64,000 bases of DNA. It comes from Anthoceros angustus. Lineage: Eukaryota; Streptophyta; Anthocerotopsida; Anthocerotales; Anthocerotaceae. The translations under genes and the position numbers were made by a program. This document shows positions 29,794-41,176 of the stretch, piece by piece. The DNA lies in contig VJWM01000126.1 of assembly GCA_010909165.1 (NCBI GenBank), positions 186,001 to 250,000 on the forward strand, read 5' to 3'. Below the pieces are notes generated by a model. It did no database searches. It was given only the letters and a program-made list of their open reading frames with translations, and was not told the origin of the DNA. Numbering within the stretch: position 1 is the first letter of the stretch; each line of letters starts with the position of its first letter.

Positions 29794-30963
29794 ATGGCCC
29801 CCTCTTCCATCAATCTGTCAAAGGAAGATCGTTTTGACGGCCAGCAACACAACTTCGCAGTATGGAAGTTTCGCATCACCGAAATTCTGAAGGAACGCAA
29901 ACTCTAGACTTTTGTGGGAGGCGTCGGCAACCCTCCTGTCGTCACCCCACGACCAGGAGCCAACGCCACTGCAGCAGAGAAAGAGGATTGGGAAGATCAG
30001 AATCAACAAGCTAAAAACATTCTCATGCAATCCATGAGATCAGGCCATGTCCAACAAATCGCAGGAGCAGAGACTGCAGCCGAAGCCTGGCAGCAGCTAC
30101 ATGACATTTATGCCTCAACAGACATCATGCACACTGTGCACACCATTACAAATTTCTTCGGACTTAGAATGTCTGAAACTGACCAGGTGGATCAACACAC
30201 CATTAATTTTAGAAGCTGGATGACGAAGTTCACAGCCACTGGCTTCGCCCTCCAAGAGGACCTCTCTGCAGCTCTCCTCTTATCCACCTTACCGGAGTCC
30301 TGGGTAAGCATGGTGCAATCCCCGCAAGGCGTCCAACCGCTCACCCTTAACAAGGTCATCAGCGCAATGCTGACTGAAGAGGCTAGAAGGAAACTACACG
30401 CCTACTCATTTACAGGAGAATCTTCCTCACGAGCCTTCTTCACAGGACGCGGCAGATCCAGGGGACGAGGTCGTGGAAATTTCAGAGGCAGCAACAGAGG
30501 CAGAGGCACTTACCCCAACAGAGGACGTGGTAATTATAATCCCTCATGGAAACCAGTATGTGGATACTGCAAAATCCCCGGCCATACCTACGAAGAATGT
30601 AGGAAATGGTTAGCCGTAGGCAACCCAAGGCACCAACAATCAGGGCAACTTGCCCTCACCATGAAGAGACACTCAAGGGCTTTTCTCACACAAGTGAGTC
30701 ACCTACCTGGTCCAACCAGCCCTTTAGCCCTCGTAGCCTCTTATCTCTCAGCCCATGACGGCCAACACACCTGGTACATAGATTCTGGAGCCTCCCAGCA
30801 TATGACCCCACACCACGAATATTTTAGCCACGTCAATACCAGCACACCCCCACTCTTTGTCACCTTGGGACGACACCAAGCACCCTATCTCGTGTCACGA
30901 CTGCCGACCCACACGCTGCCCCAATTCAACCTTACAAATCTGGGAGCAGCTAGTACCGCCTAA
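29794..30963 (+). pseudogene. Copia gag and protease region
   Basis: ATG at 29794 begins a copia-type Gag (KEDRFDGQQHNFAVWKFRI, a conserved gag N-terminal motif). An in-frame TAG at 29905-29907 interrupts it; the frame then stays open to 30963. Downstream are the gag helical region (AWQQLHDIYAST), an Arg/Gly-rich segment, the zinc knuckle CGYCKIPGHTYEEC (CX2CX4HX4C), and the aspartic protease motif WYIDSGASQHM near 30775. Gag packages RNA and protease matures the polyprotein. The TAG at codon 38 would block it unless bypassed. Confidence 0.9.
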
Positions 30964-31254
30964 CGAAGAACCTCTTCTCGATCCGGAAAGTGGATCCCCG
31001 TTATGTCCGCTTTGAGGAGGCCATTGCATAATCGAGACCCCACAAGGGGACCTCCGGCCATGGGGACCTGCAGGACGATGATCTCTATCACCTCAACGTT
31101 ACTACCTCCCTGCCGCCCACCCTCCTCCTTATCTCGCAGCAACCAACACAGCATCTTATTTATGGCACGACGCCTTGGACACATGCACACTCAGGATGAA
31201 GGACATGTTAAAACTCGTGCCGCAGTATACCACTCACCGTGGTTGAAGACTTTG

Positions 31255-32700
31255 GTATATGTGATGCTCGCTCACTAGGCAAAAGCCATCGCCTCCCCAT
31301 TTCCAAAAGGACCCTCGACGAGCGAATAAGACTCCAACTTGTACACACCGACTTATGTGGCCCTTTCCAACGATCACTCTTTGGATACCTTTATTTTATG
31401 CCCTGATAGACGACTACTCTCGCTTCGGGTTTCTACCCATCAAACACAAGGCACCACTCACTTGCCTCGGGACTACAAAACTGGGCCGAAAAGCAAACGG
31501 AGAACACCTACTTACCATTCGCATGACGGAGGTGGTGAATTAACTCCAACCAGCCTCGCACTGCAGATCACGGATCGCAGTGTCACTACTCCACACACCT
31601 CTCGCAGAACGGGTAGCCGAACGGATGAGAACCATACAGATCGCGGTCTATCCATGCCGATTCATGCAGCCTTCCCAAAAGCTACCGGCTCAAGCCATGT
31701 CTCACGCAGCATGTACATTCAACCGAGCCTTACCTCCTCCCCGCCTAACTTACCTTTTGAAGCTCGGATGTGGTCAAAGCCCGACCTCGACACTCGTAAT
31801 ATTCCAATCAGATATGTTCATACACCCAAGGCTACCGGACAAAGCTCGACAATCGAGCATGTATACATTTTCATCGGATTTTCCGACGGCGTGAAGGATA
31901 CAAGCTTATCCATCCACGGACCCACGGATCACTCACTCACGAGATGTCCTGCTCATGGAAGACATGCCTTCTTGATGGGAGCATCGAACCCCGTTCTAAT
32001 CGACACACGGAGGAGCGATGAGGACGACATCGACCTCTCCCCCCACCCCACGGCACTCCTCCACCGTCCCTCACCAACCGCCTCCTCCACCCCCGCCTGC
32101 GGCGCCTCCCCCACACCCCTACCTGACACCGCCTCGGCCACCACAATCGACATCCTCTTTGGGGACTTGACATTCCAATTGGGCGCCCCAGGCTCACCGC
32201 ATCAACGCCTCGGACTCCAGCGCGCCATCGCCCCTGAGCGACGGGACCAGCAGTTCGGCCCACAGTGGCTCAGATCATCACGCCTCCGCAGCGCGCTCCC
32301 ACGCGCCAACGTGATGAGGCGGACCCATGGCCGGCCCGACGCAGCTCCATGGCGGCGGTGCACCGCGCCCCTCCCGGCGCGACACCTCGCAGCCCCCACC
32401 GTGGCGCTCACCCACCGACTCGGATCGCCGCCACCATGGCGCACTCAGGCGCCAGGCCACGATCGCGACCAGCGCCTCACGATCCTCCACCGAACTCGCC
32501 TCGGCTCTCCTTCTCGACCCGACGCGGGTTCTTCACCGTATAATACTTCAAACGAATTTCGCATTATCCCAGACTCCAAAAGGCAAGTAGAAATATTTAT
32601 GACGCTTATCCTATTTCGGATATTCCAAATATACGATAATGCGGATCCAAGACCTCGACTGATGACACCATGGACGATATGCCACAACAACTGATAGCAC
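31255..32700 (+). pseudogene. Copia integrase region, frame-broken
   Basis: HTDLCGPF and IDDYSRFGF (start of the integrase core) are readable across shifting frames at about 31340-31430, preceded by a GKSHRLP-type zinc-region remnant. Downstream, frames to about 32700 are rich in Pro/Arg/Ser and the catalytic Asp/Glu residues cannot be followed. The insertion-competent integrase is not encoded intact. Confidence 0.7.
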
Positions 32701-32819
32701 TAACGACACTAGGGAAGACGCCTCTGACCAATGCGGTAAAATACGGAGGTACTCCCTACTAACCGGAGAGACCCTAAAAACACTTTAGCTTATTGCCTTA
32801 CCGCAGCTATAGATCGGTT

Positions 32820-33450
32820 TGTTCCTATCGGATGCCATCACTTGCCCAGAAAAGGAGAACTGGAAGAAGGCCATCAGGTCAGAATTAGATTAATTAAGAG
32901 CTAATAAAACTTGGAAACTAACCACATTACCTAAGGGTAGGAAGTTAGTTGGCTCTAAGTGGACCTTTAAGATTAAACTAAACGCAGATAGCAGGATAGA
33001 GAGATACAAAGCCAGATTAGTCGCCAAAGGGTACTCGCAGAAACACGGTTTCGACTACGACGAGACTTTTAGCCCGGTACTCAAAATTACCTCCTTAAGG
33101 ATCCTAATGGCCTTAGCTGCTCACCATGATTATGAGTTGATGCAGCTAGATATTAAAACAGCATTTCTCTACGGCGATCTCAAACACAAGATCTTCATGG
33201 AAATGAAGGTATACAAGTTAATAACAATGAGTTTAATGCCTGTGAATTATTAAAGGCACTTTACGGACTCAGACAAAGTGCTCTTGAATGGTATGACAAA
33301 TTAGACACTACGCTTCAGGACCTAGGCTTCACCAGTTAAGCTCAGATAGTAATATCTATATCAATAGGCAAAATGGTCACTTCATTGTTCTAGGAGTCTA
33401 CGCCATCGTCCTAATGTCTAACTCAAAGCAAGTCCTAGAAAACACTGCAA
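32820..33450 (+). pseudogene. Copia reverse transcriptase region, interrupted
   Basis: The RT opening is clear: NWKKAIRSELD, a stop, then VGSKWTFKIKLNADSRIERYKARLVAKGYSQ and FDYDETFSPVLK, MQLDIKTAFLYGDL, and in another frame ALYGLRQSALEWYDKLD. At least two frame changes and a stop are visible. The YVDD catalytic box lies where the frame is lost (about 33390-33420). Confidence 0.85.
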
Positions 33451-33451
33451 G

Positions 33452-34387
33452 ATGCTCACGAGGTTCTCAATGACCACATGCCGTGAGCTTTCCTTTTGTC
33501 TAGGGATTCAAATTGTTAGAGATAGAAAGGCTAGAAGTCTATTTATTCATCAATCTAAATATATACAAGAGATTTTAGTTAAGTACAAAATGATAGATTG
33601 TAAGCCTATAGCCACTCCTATGGAGACTAACCAAAAGCTAACTGAGGATGATGATGATGATCAACATGAGGCAAATGACTACAGCACCGACGAGGTGCCC
33701 TACTCTTCCGCTCTCGGAAGCGTGATGTATTTGATGATCCGCACCAGACCAGACCTTGCATTTTCAGTGGGAGCTTTATCTAAGTTCTTATCTGCTCCTA
33801 CTCAAGCTCATTGGAAGGCACTAAAGAGGATCTTTAGGTACTTAAGAGCAACCTCAGATACGGGACTGCTCTACCACTCTCAGATCCAAGAGGACCAACA
33901 TCTACAACTCGAGGCGTTCAGCGATGCCGATTGGGCCGGCAACAGAGACAACAGAAAGAGCATAAGCAGCTATGTTTTCTTACTTGGCGGAACGGCAACA
34001 AGCTGGAGCAGCAAACGACAACAAACAGTTGCACTCAGCTCAACGGAGGCCGAGTATTGCTCTTTAACCCACGCGTGCAAGGAAGGACTTTGGCAGCTTT
34101 ATGAGCTAGCCGAACTAGGAGAAATTCAACAAATACCAAGACCTTTGTACTGCGACAACCAGGGTGCCATCTCGCTAACATACAGCTCCAAGTTCCATGC
34201 TCGAACTAAGCATGTGGAGGTACAATTTCACTTTATAAGACAAGTAGTTAGCGATGGCAAATTCTCCGTGCTTTACTGCCCAACCGAGCAGATGACGGCG
34301 GACGTGCTCACCAAGGCACTCAGCAAAGTGAAGCACCAGGAACACTCCTTTAACATGGGGCTAAGAAGCCTGTCGTATATTCAATAG
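33452..34387 (+). CDS. Copia RT C-terminus and RNase H, open reading frame
   Basis: A 311-codon open frame carries copia RNase H hallmarks: YSSALGSVMYLMIRTRPDLAFSVG, HWKALKRIFRYLRAT, FSDADWAGNRDNRKSISSYVF, ALSSTEAEYCSLTHACKE, LYCDNQGAI and HVEVQFHFIRQ. It is the only long intact part of pol and ends just before the polypurine tract. Confidence 0.92.
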   Translation: MLTRFSMTTCRELSFCLGIQIVRDRKARSLFIHQSKYIQEILVKYKMIDCKPIATPMETNQKLTEDDDDDQHEANDYSTDEVPYSSALGSVMYLMIRTRPDLAFSVGALSKFLSAPTQAHWKALKRIFRYLRATSDTGLLYHSQIQEDQHLQLEAFSDADWAGNRDNRKSISSYVFLLGGTATSWSSKRQQTVALSSTEAEYCSLTHACKEGLWQLYELAELGEIQQIPRPLYCDNQGAISLTYSSKFHARTKHVEVQFHFIRQVVSDGKFSVLYCPTEQMTADVLTKALSKVKHQEHSFNMGLRSLSYIQ

Positions 34388-34410
34388 CTATAGCACCTAA
34401 GAGCTAGACG

Positions 34411-34421
34411 CTAAGTGGGAG
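34411..34421 (+). promoter_or_regulatory. Copia polypurine tract
   Basis: CTAAGTGGGAG immediately before the 3' LTR; plus-strand priming site. Confidence 0.85.
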
Positions 34422-34630
34422 TGTTAACACATATAGCATACTAGCCCTTAGGGCACGCTTCAGAATTTTAAGTTAAGTAGAACTGAACGGGCATACCTAG
34501 TATGAACCGACACGGACAGTTACGAGATAGAAACGCTTGGGCAAAGCCCATAATGTAACACGCACATTTGCTCAAGCTTAATGCAATCCACGATGCAGCA
34601 ATCTCATGATTGTCTCCATCCACATTTACA
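34422..34630 (+). repeat. Copia 3' LTR
   Basis: 209 bp, near-identical to 28916-29124, followed by target duplication TTTAC at 34631-34635. Confidence 0.95.
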
Positions 34631-35155
34631 TTTACAAGCTGCCTGAAGTCGCTCACGATACTGTCTGGGCATATGGGGCGGCCTCTGCATGGTGCAATAG
34701 GTCGTCCAATTCCAGGATTGTTTCTTGTCAGTGGGAGTCTGCAAAACAAGCACCGTCTCCCACATTCCAGGCAAGACATACTTGATAAGGCTGCAATATG
34801 ACTCCATCAGCAGCTGGTCATCAGAAGGATCCGGAAAGGGCACGGATCGTGAACCATCCTCTGGCACCAAATCATCTCCTCCCCTGCACCAGTAGACACG
34901 CAGTCTACCCGGATTTCCCAGGAAACGATACCTGCACAAATTAGTCAAGTGATTCATGATTATGCCTGAGAGTCTGCACATGTACACCTCTCATATTCCA
35001 ACTGCCAAGGTATGCTGGATGAGAGGCTGCGACCGAGGTCCATTTTCCTTTAACGCAGACGCTTCGCTTGCGCCAGACTCATGTGTTCCGCTAAGACGCT
35101 TCTTGGAGTCGTCATTTGTGCGATCTTATTCAAAATGATCTCTTGGGCACCGGTC

Positions 35156-35441
35156 CCCTCGAAGGAAGGCGACGAGACAGTTCTTGACAGTCCGGTGGTC
35201 TACCGGTCGCGCGCTCGAGGTAATCGTAATCGTATGTTTTGAAAGCTATTAGTGAGTAATACTACATAGTTACCGGACAAACGCATGTTTAGAATGCATA
35301 ATGGGTCCAGGCATGAGACTCAGTCTTGACAAGCATAATTAGCCTCTATCTTCTAACTAGGTATGCCCCTCGTCTTCTAGCTACGTTTCCTAGCCAAGTG
35401 TCAACATGCATAATCATCTGGTGTGCTCCCAGAACAGCTTT
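35156..35441. other. Intergenic, nothing recognised
   Basis: Sits between the end of the duplicated unit and the 3' end of the TIC32-like gene; no open frame of interest. Confidence 0.4.
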
Positions 35442-37078
35442 TCAGTGAGACGGTGCTTTTTCATTGATGATCCTTTCCGAGAAGTCCCAGAGCTGCTCGG
35501 CCAGAGAAGTGTCCAGAGCCAAGTAGCCAGGGACTTTTTTTCTGCAGTCGGAATAATACTTCCCGCTCACTCCATTGAGACTCGGGTGAAGAGCAACATA
35601 CAAACTCGTGGATGCCCCCTGCACAGAGTGACCAAGATCTTGTCAGCAGCCTGGTATACAAATTCTACGTTTGCGTGAGAAGGAAAAACGCCAACCCGTT
35701 ACGAACCTGCGGAACGCTCTTCCATACGAAGTATGCAATCCAACTGAAAGCGTCTGCATTTATCAATAGCGTCAGTGTTAGCAATAATCTCCATCTGTAT
35801 ATGAGAGAAAATTCTTCGAGTCCAGGACAGAAGCGTACTTGTTCCATTTTCGTTCTTGTAATATCTTTTATGGTTTGCTTTGACAAATCCAGGGTGAACA
35901 GAATTGGCCGTCACGTTGGCTCCTTCTTCCTGCCATCACAGCTTCGCTTTTAGACACATGCTGGGGAATACGATATCTTATTTTCAACGGAAAAATGCTA
36001 ATCAGTTGGACCTTGAGACGTCTGCCCAGCTCCTTGGCATGGAGCAGGGTAGCAAGTTTCGATTGCCCGTAAGCACCAGCAGGATCATATCTGCAGAAAA
36101 ATAGAGGAAACGGTCAAGCGGAAAGTGCAGGGCAAAGAGAAGCACAATTGCTGCTCGCACGATAATCCATACCCGTATTTATCATTGAGCCTGTCAAATC
36201 TGATACCCCTTTTGTATGCAAGAACGTGAGCGATAGAGGTCAAGTTCACAATTCGCCCCTCTATACCAGTAGCCTTTGCAGTCGACTTCAGCTTCTCCAA
36301 GAGAAGTTTTGTAAGATAGAAATGCCCTGGCCAGTAAAACACGTGTGAGAACATCCTAGCATGGAGAACCAGACCCCTTTTCTAGGTCTCCTGCGGCGGA
36401 TTCAGAAACAGACTTACCAAGATAATTGGTCGCAAATTGCATCTCGATCCCGTCCACTGAACGCTGGAACGGGCACATCACAACACCCGCATTGTTTCTG
36501 CAAGAAAATTGCCGAGACATCAGCAATTCTGTCAACAGCTCTCCATATACTATCCTAGTATCCCGTGTCCACATCACTGAGTACTCACATCAATACATTT
36601 AACGGATATCCTGTGGCCAGGAATGCATCCGCGAACTTCTTGACGGACGCCAAGGAGCTGAGATCAAGCTCCATGCACTCCACAACTCCATCTGGAATGC
36701 TCTTTTTGATTTCCTTCCTCGTGCTCTCAGCCGCACTCACATTCCTCGTTGCAAGGATCACTCGAGCTCCGCGCAGGGCAAGAACCCGCGCGGTTTCAGC
36801 TCCAATTCCACTCGTTCCGCCTGAAACAAAACAGTTTAAAGCTTACTCGATTTCTCTCCTCCGCCAACACTCGTACCGAATCCAATTGAAGACATATGTC
36901 CACGCCTCTAGCTTAGGAGAACAATCTCTTTAACAAGCCTCCTCTTAGCAAACAAACCTGTAATTATTGCAGTCCGGCCTCTAAGATTAATGCCGTCCGA
37001 CACCTCCTCTGCTGTGGACGCACTTCCGAACTTCTTCCCCTGCTTGCCCGTCACCACGGCATGAAATTTGTCATTCAT
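35442..37078 (-). CDS. TIC32/retinol-dehydrogenase-like short-chain dehydrogenase, about 8 exons, one frame problem
   Basis: Classical SDR close to plant TIC32-like and retinol-dehydrogenase-like proteins. Minus-strand exons: 37078-36958, 36820-36589, 36497-36418, 36326-36173, 36090-36012 and 35939 to about 35693, with the last exon 35618-35442. Splicing restores FGSASTAEEV, the nucleotide-binding TGGTSGIG (across intron 1), MELDLSSLASVKKFA, NNAGVVMCPF (across intron 2), EMQFATNYLGHF, the catalytic Ser in IVNLTSIAH, YGQSKLATLLHA (YxxxK), NVTANSVHPGFVK and GASTSLYVALHP. Phases close for the first six junctions. Between HPGFVK (about 35890) and FSWIAYFVWKSVPQ (about 35695) the frame shifts by one with no clean intron, so this part is either an unrecognised splice or a real lesion. 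Substrate unknown. Confidence 0.85.
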
Positions 37079-38030
37079 AAACTTTTATCACTTTTTTGGA
37101 ACTCTAAAGACCTCCCAATGTGATTTTTTAAGAATAATGGGAAAATAATCATCTTTTTTACTCTTTTTAACAGTACCAAGTCATCATCTTACATGCAGCT
37201 CTTAAAATAATATAAATCCTAATTAAAATTCACATATTAGAAATGCTGGGAAAGTGTACCATGCATACGAATTGCCTCATAAAATTCATGATTGCCTGCA
37301 AAGAAATGCCCCAAAAATACTTTGAATCAGGTTCACAAACTAAGCTCTTAAGTGAATAGAAAAGCTAATCACTCATTGATATGAGCTAATTAAGTATATG
37401 TATATGTTATGCGTAGGAGTACTACATATATGAGAATTACAATCCTACTCTTGATATGTGTGGTATCTTATATATTGAGATAAATAACATAGGCTTCTAT
37501 CTCTAGCATAAGAGTTCGGCAAAACTTCTTAAATAAACCCCAAAAAAAAAACTTACTGAATTATGTTTGTCGCTAAAGCGTCCGACCTGAGATGTGTTAT
37601 AAAATGCAATAACAATAGAAGATAGGTATCTTGGAAGATAAGAGAATGTCTATGATACTCCCACTATCTTCATGGGCAACAAAAAGTACTTTCGTTAATC
37701 TACCAAGATATTAAAAATAAAACAAAACAACCTTAGTCAAATAACCTACTAAGTTACCAAAAATGAACCAAACCAACCTCAGTCAAATAATGTACTAAGG
37801 TATCAAAAATGAAACAAACCAACCTCAGTCAAATAATCTACTAAGATTTAAGCTATGAAACAAACCAACCTTAGTCCGTAACAATTACAAATAAATTCAA
37901 AAAAAAAAAAAGCAAATGTAGCTTCGATCAATTATCCGCTATGATCTCGAAAAATAGAACAAATTAATCTCAGTCATCATGTTTACGATTTTTTTATGGG
38001 GATGAACGTTTACGAGGGAGATCTTTATAT
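37079..38030. other. AT-rich intergenic DNA with short degenerate repeats
   Basis: CAACCTCAGTCAAATAA-type units recur three to four times at about 37725-37880. No gene. Confidence 0.5.
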
Positions 38031-38395
38031 AGGGAATGAGTTACCCCATTTAAGAATCTATCCTAGTATAGGACTACCCAGAGTCTATATCCTAGAATAG
38101 TATTACACAGAAATCTTTGTATAGGGAGTGAGTTGTCCTATCTAAGAATATATCCTAGTACAGAAGCTATTTAGAGCCTATATCTTATAATAGTATTATG
38201 CATTTATGTACAAAAGAATCTATCCTAGTATGCGAGCTACCTAGAGTCTATATCCTAGAATATTATTGCATAGAGATCTTTGTATAGGCAGTGAGTTGTC
38301 CTATCTAAGAATCTATCCTAGTACAGAAGCTACCCGAGCCTATATCTTGTAATAGTATTATGTATTTATGTACGAAAGTGCACCTTGTGTACCTT
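38030..38395. repeat. Higher-order tandem repeat, about 90-bp unit in about 180-bp pairs
   Basis: Four related units built around AATCTATCCTAGTA and GAGTCTATATCCTAGAATAG or GCCTATATCTT. Units 1/3 and 2/4 are more alike than neighbours, a dimeric organisation. Non-coding and AT-rich. Confidence 0.75.
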
Positions 38396-38439
38396 CTAAC
38401 TTTCCAATTTCTTTTGTTCATATGGACGATATCAGAAGG

Positions 38440-38575
38440 TTATGTCCGAGTCACCGAGGTAAAGCGTAAAACGCATCTCAGAAAGTTAAAGAGAAACACA
38501 TCATCTAGACTTCTTCCTAGTCATCGAGGTAAAATGCATTTTAGGAAGTTAAAGAGAAACACGTCATCTTGACTT
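38440..38575. repeat. Two tandem copies of a roughly 69-bp unit
   Basis: Both copies contain GTCANCGAGGTAAA and AAGTTAAAGAGAAACAC. They are in frame with each other on the + strand (KLKRNTSS), but no larger gene is evident. Confidence 0.75.
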
Positions 38576-38624
38576 CCTTGCCTTTTTTTGCTTAATTATA
38601 CTATTGTATTCATGGTAGGTGAAG

Positions 38625-38720
38625 CTAGGTTCTCTTGCACGTGAAGCTAGTAAAATGCCTGGGGACGTAATTCTTGTATTCAATGGCCAGAATGTCAGCA
38701 CTAAATTTTCGGTTTGTACC
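38625..38720 (+). pseudogene. Possible PDZ-like exon fragment
   Basis: The + strand reads ASKMPGDVILVFNGQNVST, which resembles the PGDVIxxxNGxxV core of Deg/HtrA-type PDZ domains. The flanks do not continue into a protease I can recognise; treat as a tentative exon or fragment. Confidence 0.3.
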
Positions 38721-41170
38721 TTTGCTCTTAGGTTTTTTCATTCTTTGTTTCTCGTGCTGGTGCTTGTTTTCTGATAACAGGTTTAGCACTTCACACGTTC
38801 CGGATGATAATGGGTCCATGTCGTGCTGCAAAGCAGTAGAGCTGCCATGCCCAGATGCCATGGTCAGCAAGCGGGCTCTTGGTATCATAAGTCAAAAATG
38901 AAAGGTCAGACCACTTACTGTGGGCCTGGCAAAGACTACTGCCTACAATAGGCTTAGAGCCCGCGAACAGAAAAACAAGCTTGAAGTTTGTGACCTCTTA
39001 CCCCGGAATGCGACCCCAAGATGTTGCAAAAGAAGACAAGAATCAGTGTCGCGAGGAAGTATGGCTGCCTCTTTACTAGACAAACATCAACAATATTAAT
39101 CCACTTAGCTTGGAGTGTTGAGCTACATATATAGCCTTTGGTGTCTGCCATCTCTCGCTACCGCATGCTCCTCATCTGCATGAAGAATAGTAGAAAAGAG
39201 TATGCGCTAGGTAATATAACTATTTAGTCCTTGGCCTTTGGCAATAATGTCTGCTTGGAAATAATCCCTTATTTTCTTGGCCCTTGGCAGTGATGCCACT
39301 AATTACATATTTCCTTGGACTTCGACCAACGTTTATATTGTTTATGGCTATAAATAATGAATCCGAATCCTCGTGCATCATTCCATCATTCCTCACACAC
39401 ATCATAAGAACATACATGGCTTATGCATGTCATGGAACATGCTCTCTCTACAGACTATCTCACATGCCATCCATCCTCATACATGCACATACATATATGC
39501 ATCATATGCCCTCATGGGCTCATTTACCACTTCATGACATATGGCTTATCCCATGTGTTAGCGTTATTTTTGCTGTCACTTTATTTCCATGTGTCCAGTC
39601 AATCAGTCAGTCAATCTAACTTACAGTTTATGGCATGACATCCACTTATATGCGCTTGGACAGATCCGCAAAATTGTAGGCACTAGAATTGAAATTGGCA
39701 TCGGGGCCATCATCTGCCACCCAAACAACACACTTGCGAAATACATCATTGTGCTAGTTGAAAACCCATACACTAGGTATTATTGCAACAAACAGGTAAT
39801 TGAGCTCAAATTCGCTTAATCGCGGCGTTCGCTTGATTGCAAGGGTTGCATGTATGCGAAAGAGCTAAATTATCGATGTTGGTTGCCTTGGTTTCGATGT
39901 TGGTTGTTTTGGTTATTTATTGGTTACCTTGGTTGCTTTCACGACATAAGCGTGGTTGTTCCATTATATGGGATGGTGTGGACTGCGGGCTTCCCCCCTT
40001 AGGAAGGTAATGAGCTTGTTTTTGTTTTTTTTGTTAGTGTGGAGTGGAAAATAAGGGGAAAAAGGGGAAATAAGGACGAGAACAGGTGAAAGAGGAATGG
40101 ATGACTGAAAGTGTGGGCTACGGACTCCCCTTGGGGTTAGGAAATGAGTTGGGTTTTGTTTTTTTCGTAGGTCCGAAGTAGAAAATAAGGCGTAAAGGAA
40201 GGAATAGGTCCGGAATACTCCGGACTACACTCCGGAGTGGGTCCCAAGACTCCGGAGTACACTCCGGAGGAGCCACGGACTGCACACCGAAGGGGCGGCT
40301 GGATCGCACACAGAAATGACAGGGTAAGTCCGGACCACACTGCGGAGCAGGATAGGATAAATACGCCAAGTAAAGTAACTTAGGAGTTGGAGCGTGTTTT
40401 GACACCAGCCAATGGACGTGACCGAGAGGAGGACGGCATGCATGACTGTAGACCGTAGGGGTGCCATACGTTATAAGGTATTCCAAGTCGCGCGGCCAGG
40501 TATCGAGTACGGCGAAGGCGCTGCAGTAAGCCGGCGGGTGAGAGTAAGCCATGCACCTCCTGGGCCACGGACAGGAACGGCACCCTCCCGCCGACTACTC
40601 CCGACGACGCCGCCGCCTGGGAGGGTCATTTCGCGACCGAGACACCGCAGCCTCGCCCGCAACCCCGCCTCGGCGCTATCTCCGAGGCCAGCACCGGCGC
40701 TCACCTTCGTGGTTGGAGCAACAACGCGCAAGAGGGAGCATCGTGCCGGCGACAATCGCCACACGGGAGCAAGAAGAAGGCGGCGATGGGACCCAAGAAG
40801 GCTGGAGGTGGAGCTCGGCGCTTGGTGGAGCGCAGATTGTCACCGTGAGATATCCGACTTCTGATTGCGGGGAGGCAAGACCTGGGAGAAGTGGCACCGA
40901 CATCTTTAGGGAGGTTTGGACGCTTGATGCCCACGCCGCTGTGGAATACGCTTAGGAAGATGCCGCACCGCCAATAAGGAGGTGCGTCAAGAGCCTAAGG
41001 GAGGACCCTGTGAGGTGTGGAGGTCCCGAGGGCGGTTTATAACCGCCAGAAGAAATTGGGGCGAGTCCCCCCTCAAGGCAAGGGGAAAGATAGAGGCGGC
41101 AAAGGCGTACGGCCGGACGCAACGAACAACCAACGGCCGATGTCGATTTGTTGGATGAGGGTGAGAGCAA
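38721..41170. other. Intergenic DNA with degenerate direct repeats
   Basis: Two related segments at about 39980-40060 and 40115-40190 share a TTTTTGT-rich core and GGAAAATAAGG. Several CTCCGGAGT palindromic motifs cluster at 40210-40340. Open frames at 40400-41220 are GC-rich and mutually overlapping on both strands; none shows a domain. Confidence 0.4.
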
Positions 41171-41176
41171 AGGGCC

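Larger units (their letters stand above)
28916..34630 (+). mobile_element. Ty1/copia LTR retrotransposon with intact ends
   Basis: Two 209-bp LTRs (TGTTAACAC to ATTTACA) bound a 5.7-kb element, flanked by the 5-bp target duplication TTTAC at 28911-28915 and 34631-34635. The internal order gag - protease - integrase - RT - RNase H is diagnostic of copia. A primer site matching initiator tRNA-Met and a polypurine tract abut the LTRs. I noted one LTR difference (T at about 28990 against C at 34496), so insertion was recent. The coding region nonetheless has several stops and frame breaks, so movement was probably aided in trans, or the sequence carries errors. Confidence 0.95.
28815..35155 (-). 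pseudogene. Copy 2 of the Cys-cluster/coiled-coil gene, deleted and split by a copia element
   Basis: Segments 28815-28915 and 34631-35155 together correspond to 25958-26850 (copy 1) on the minus strand. Shared peptides include LSGIIMNHLTNLC, VYWCRGGDDLVPEDGSRS and DDQLLMESYCSL. About 290 bp of the Cys-cluster/coiled-coil region present in copy 1 is missing near 34700, and the reading frame is broken. The copia element occupies 28916-34630 within it. At the junction, copy 1 reads CAGCATTTTACAAGCTG, the exact uninterrupted target. Confidence 0.85.

Noticed and set aside
31937-32543. Long overlapping frames in both strands within the copia element
   Set aside because: Pro/Arg-rich shadows in a frame-broken integrase region with no recognisable domain of their own.
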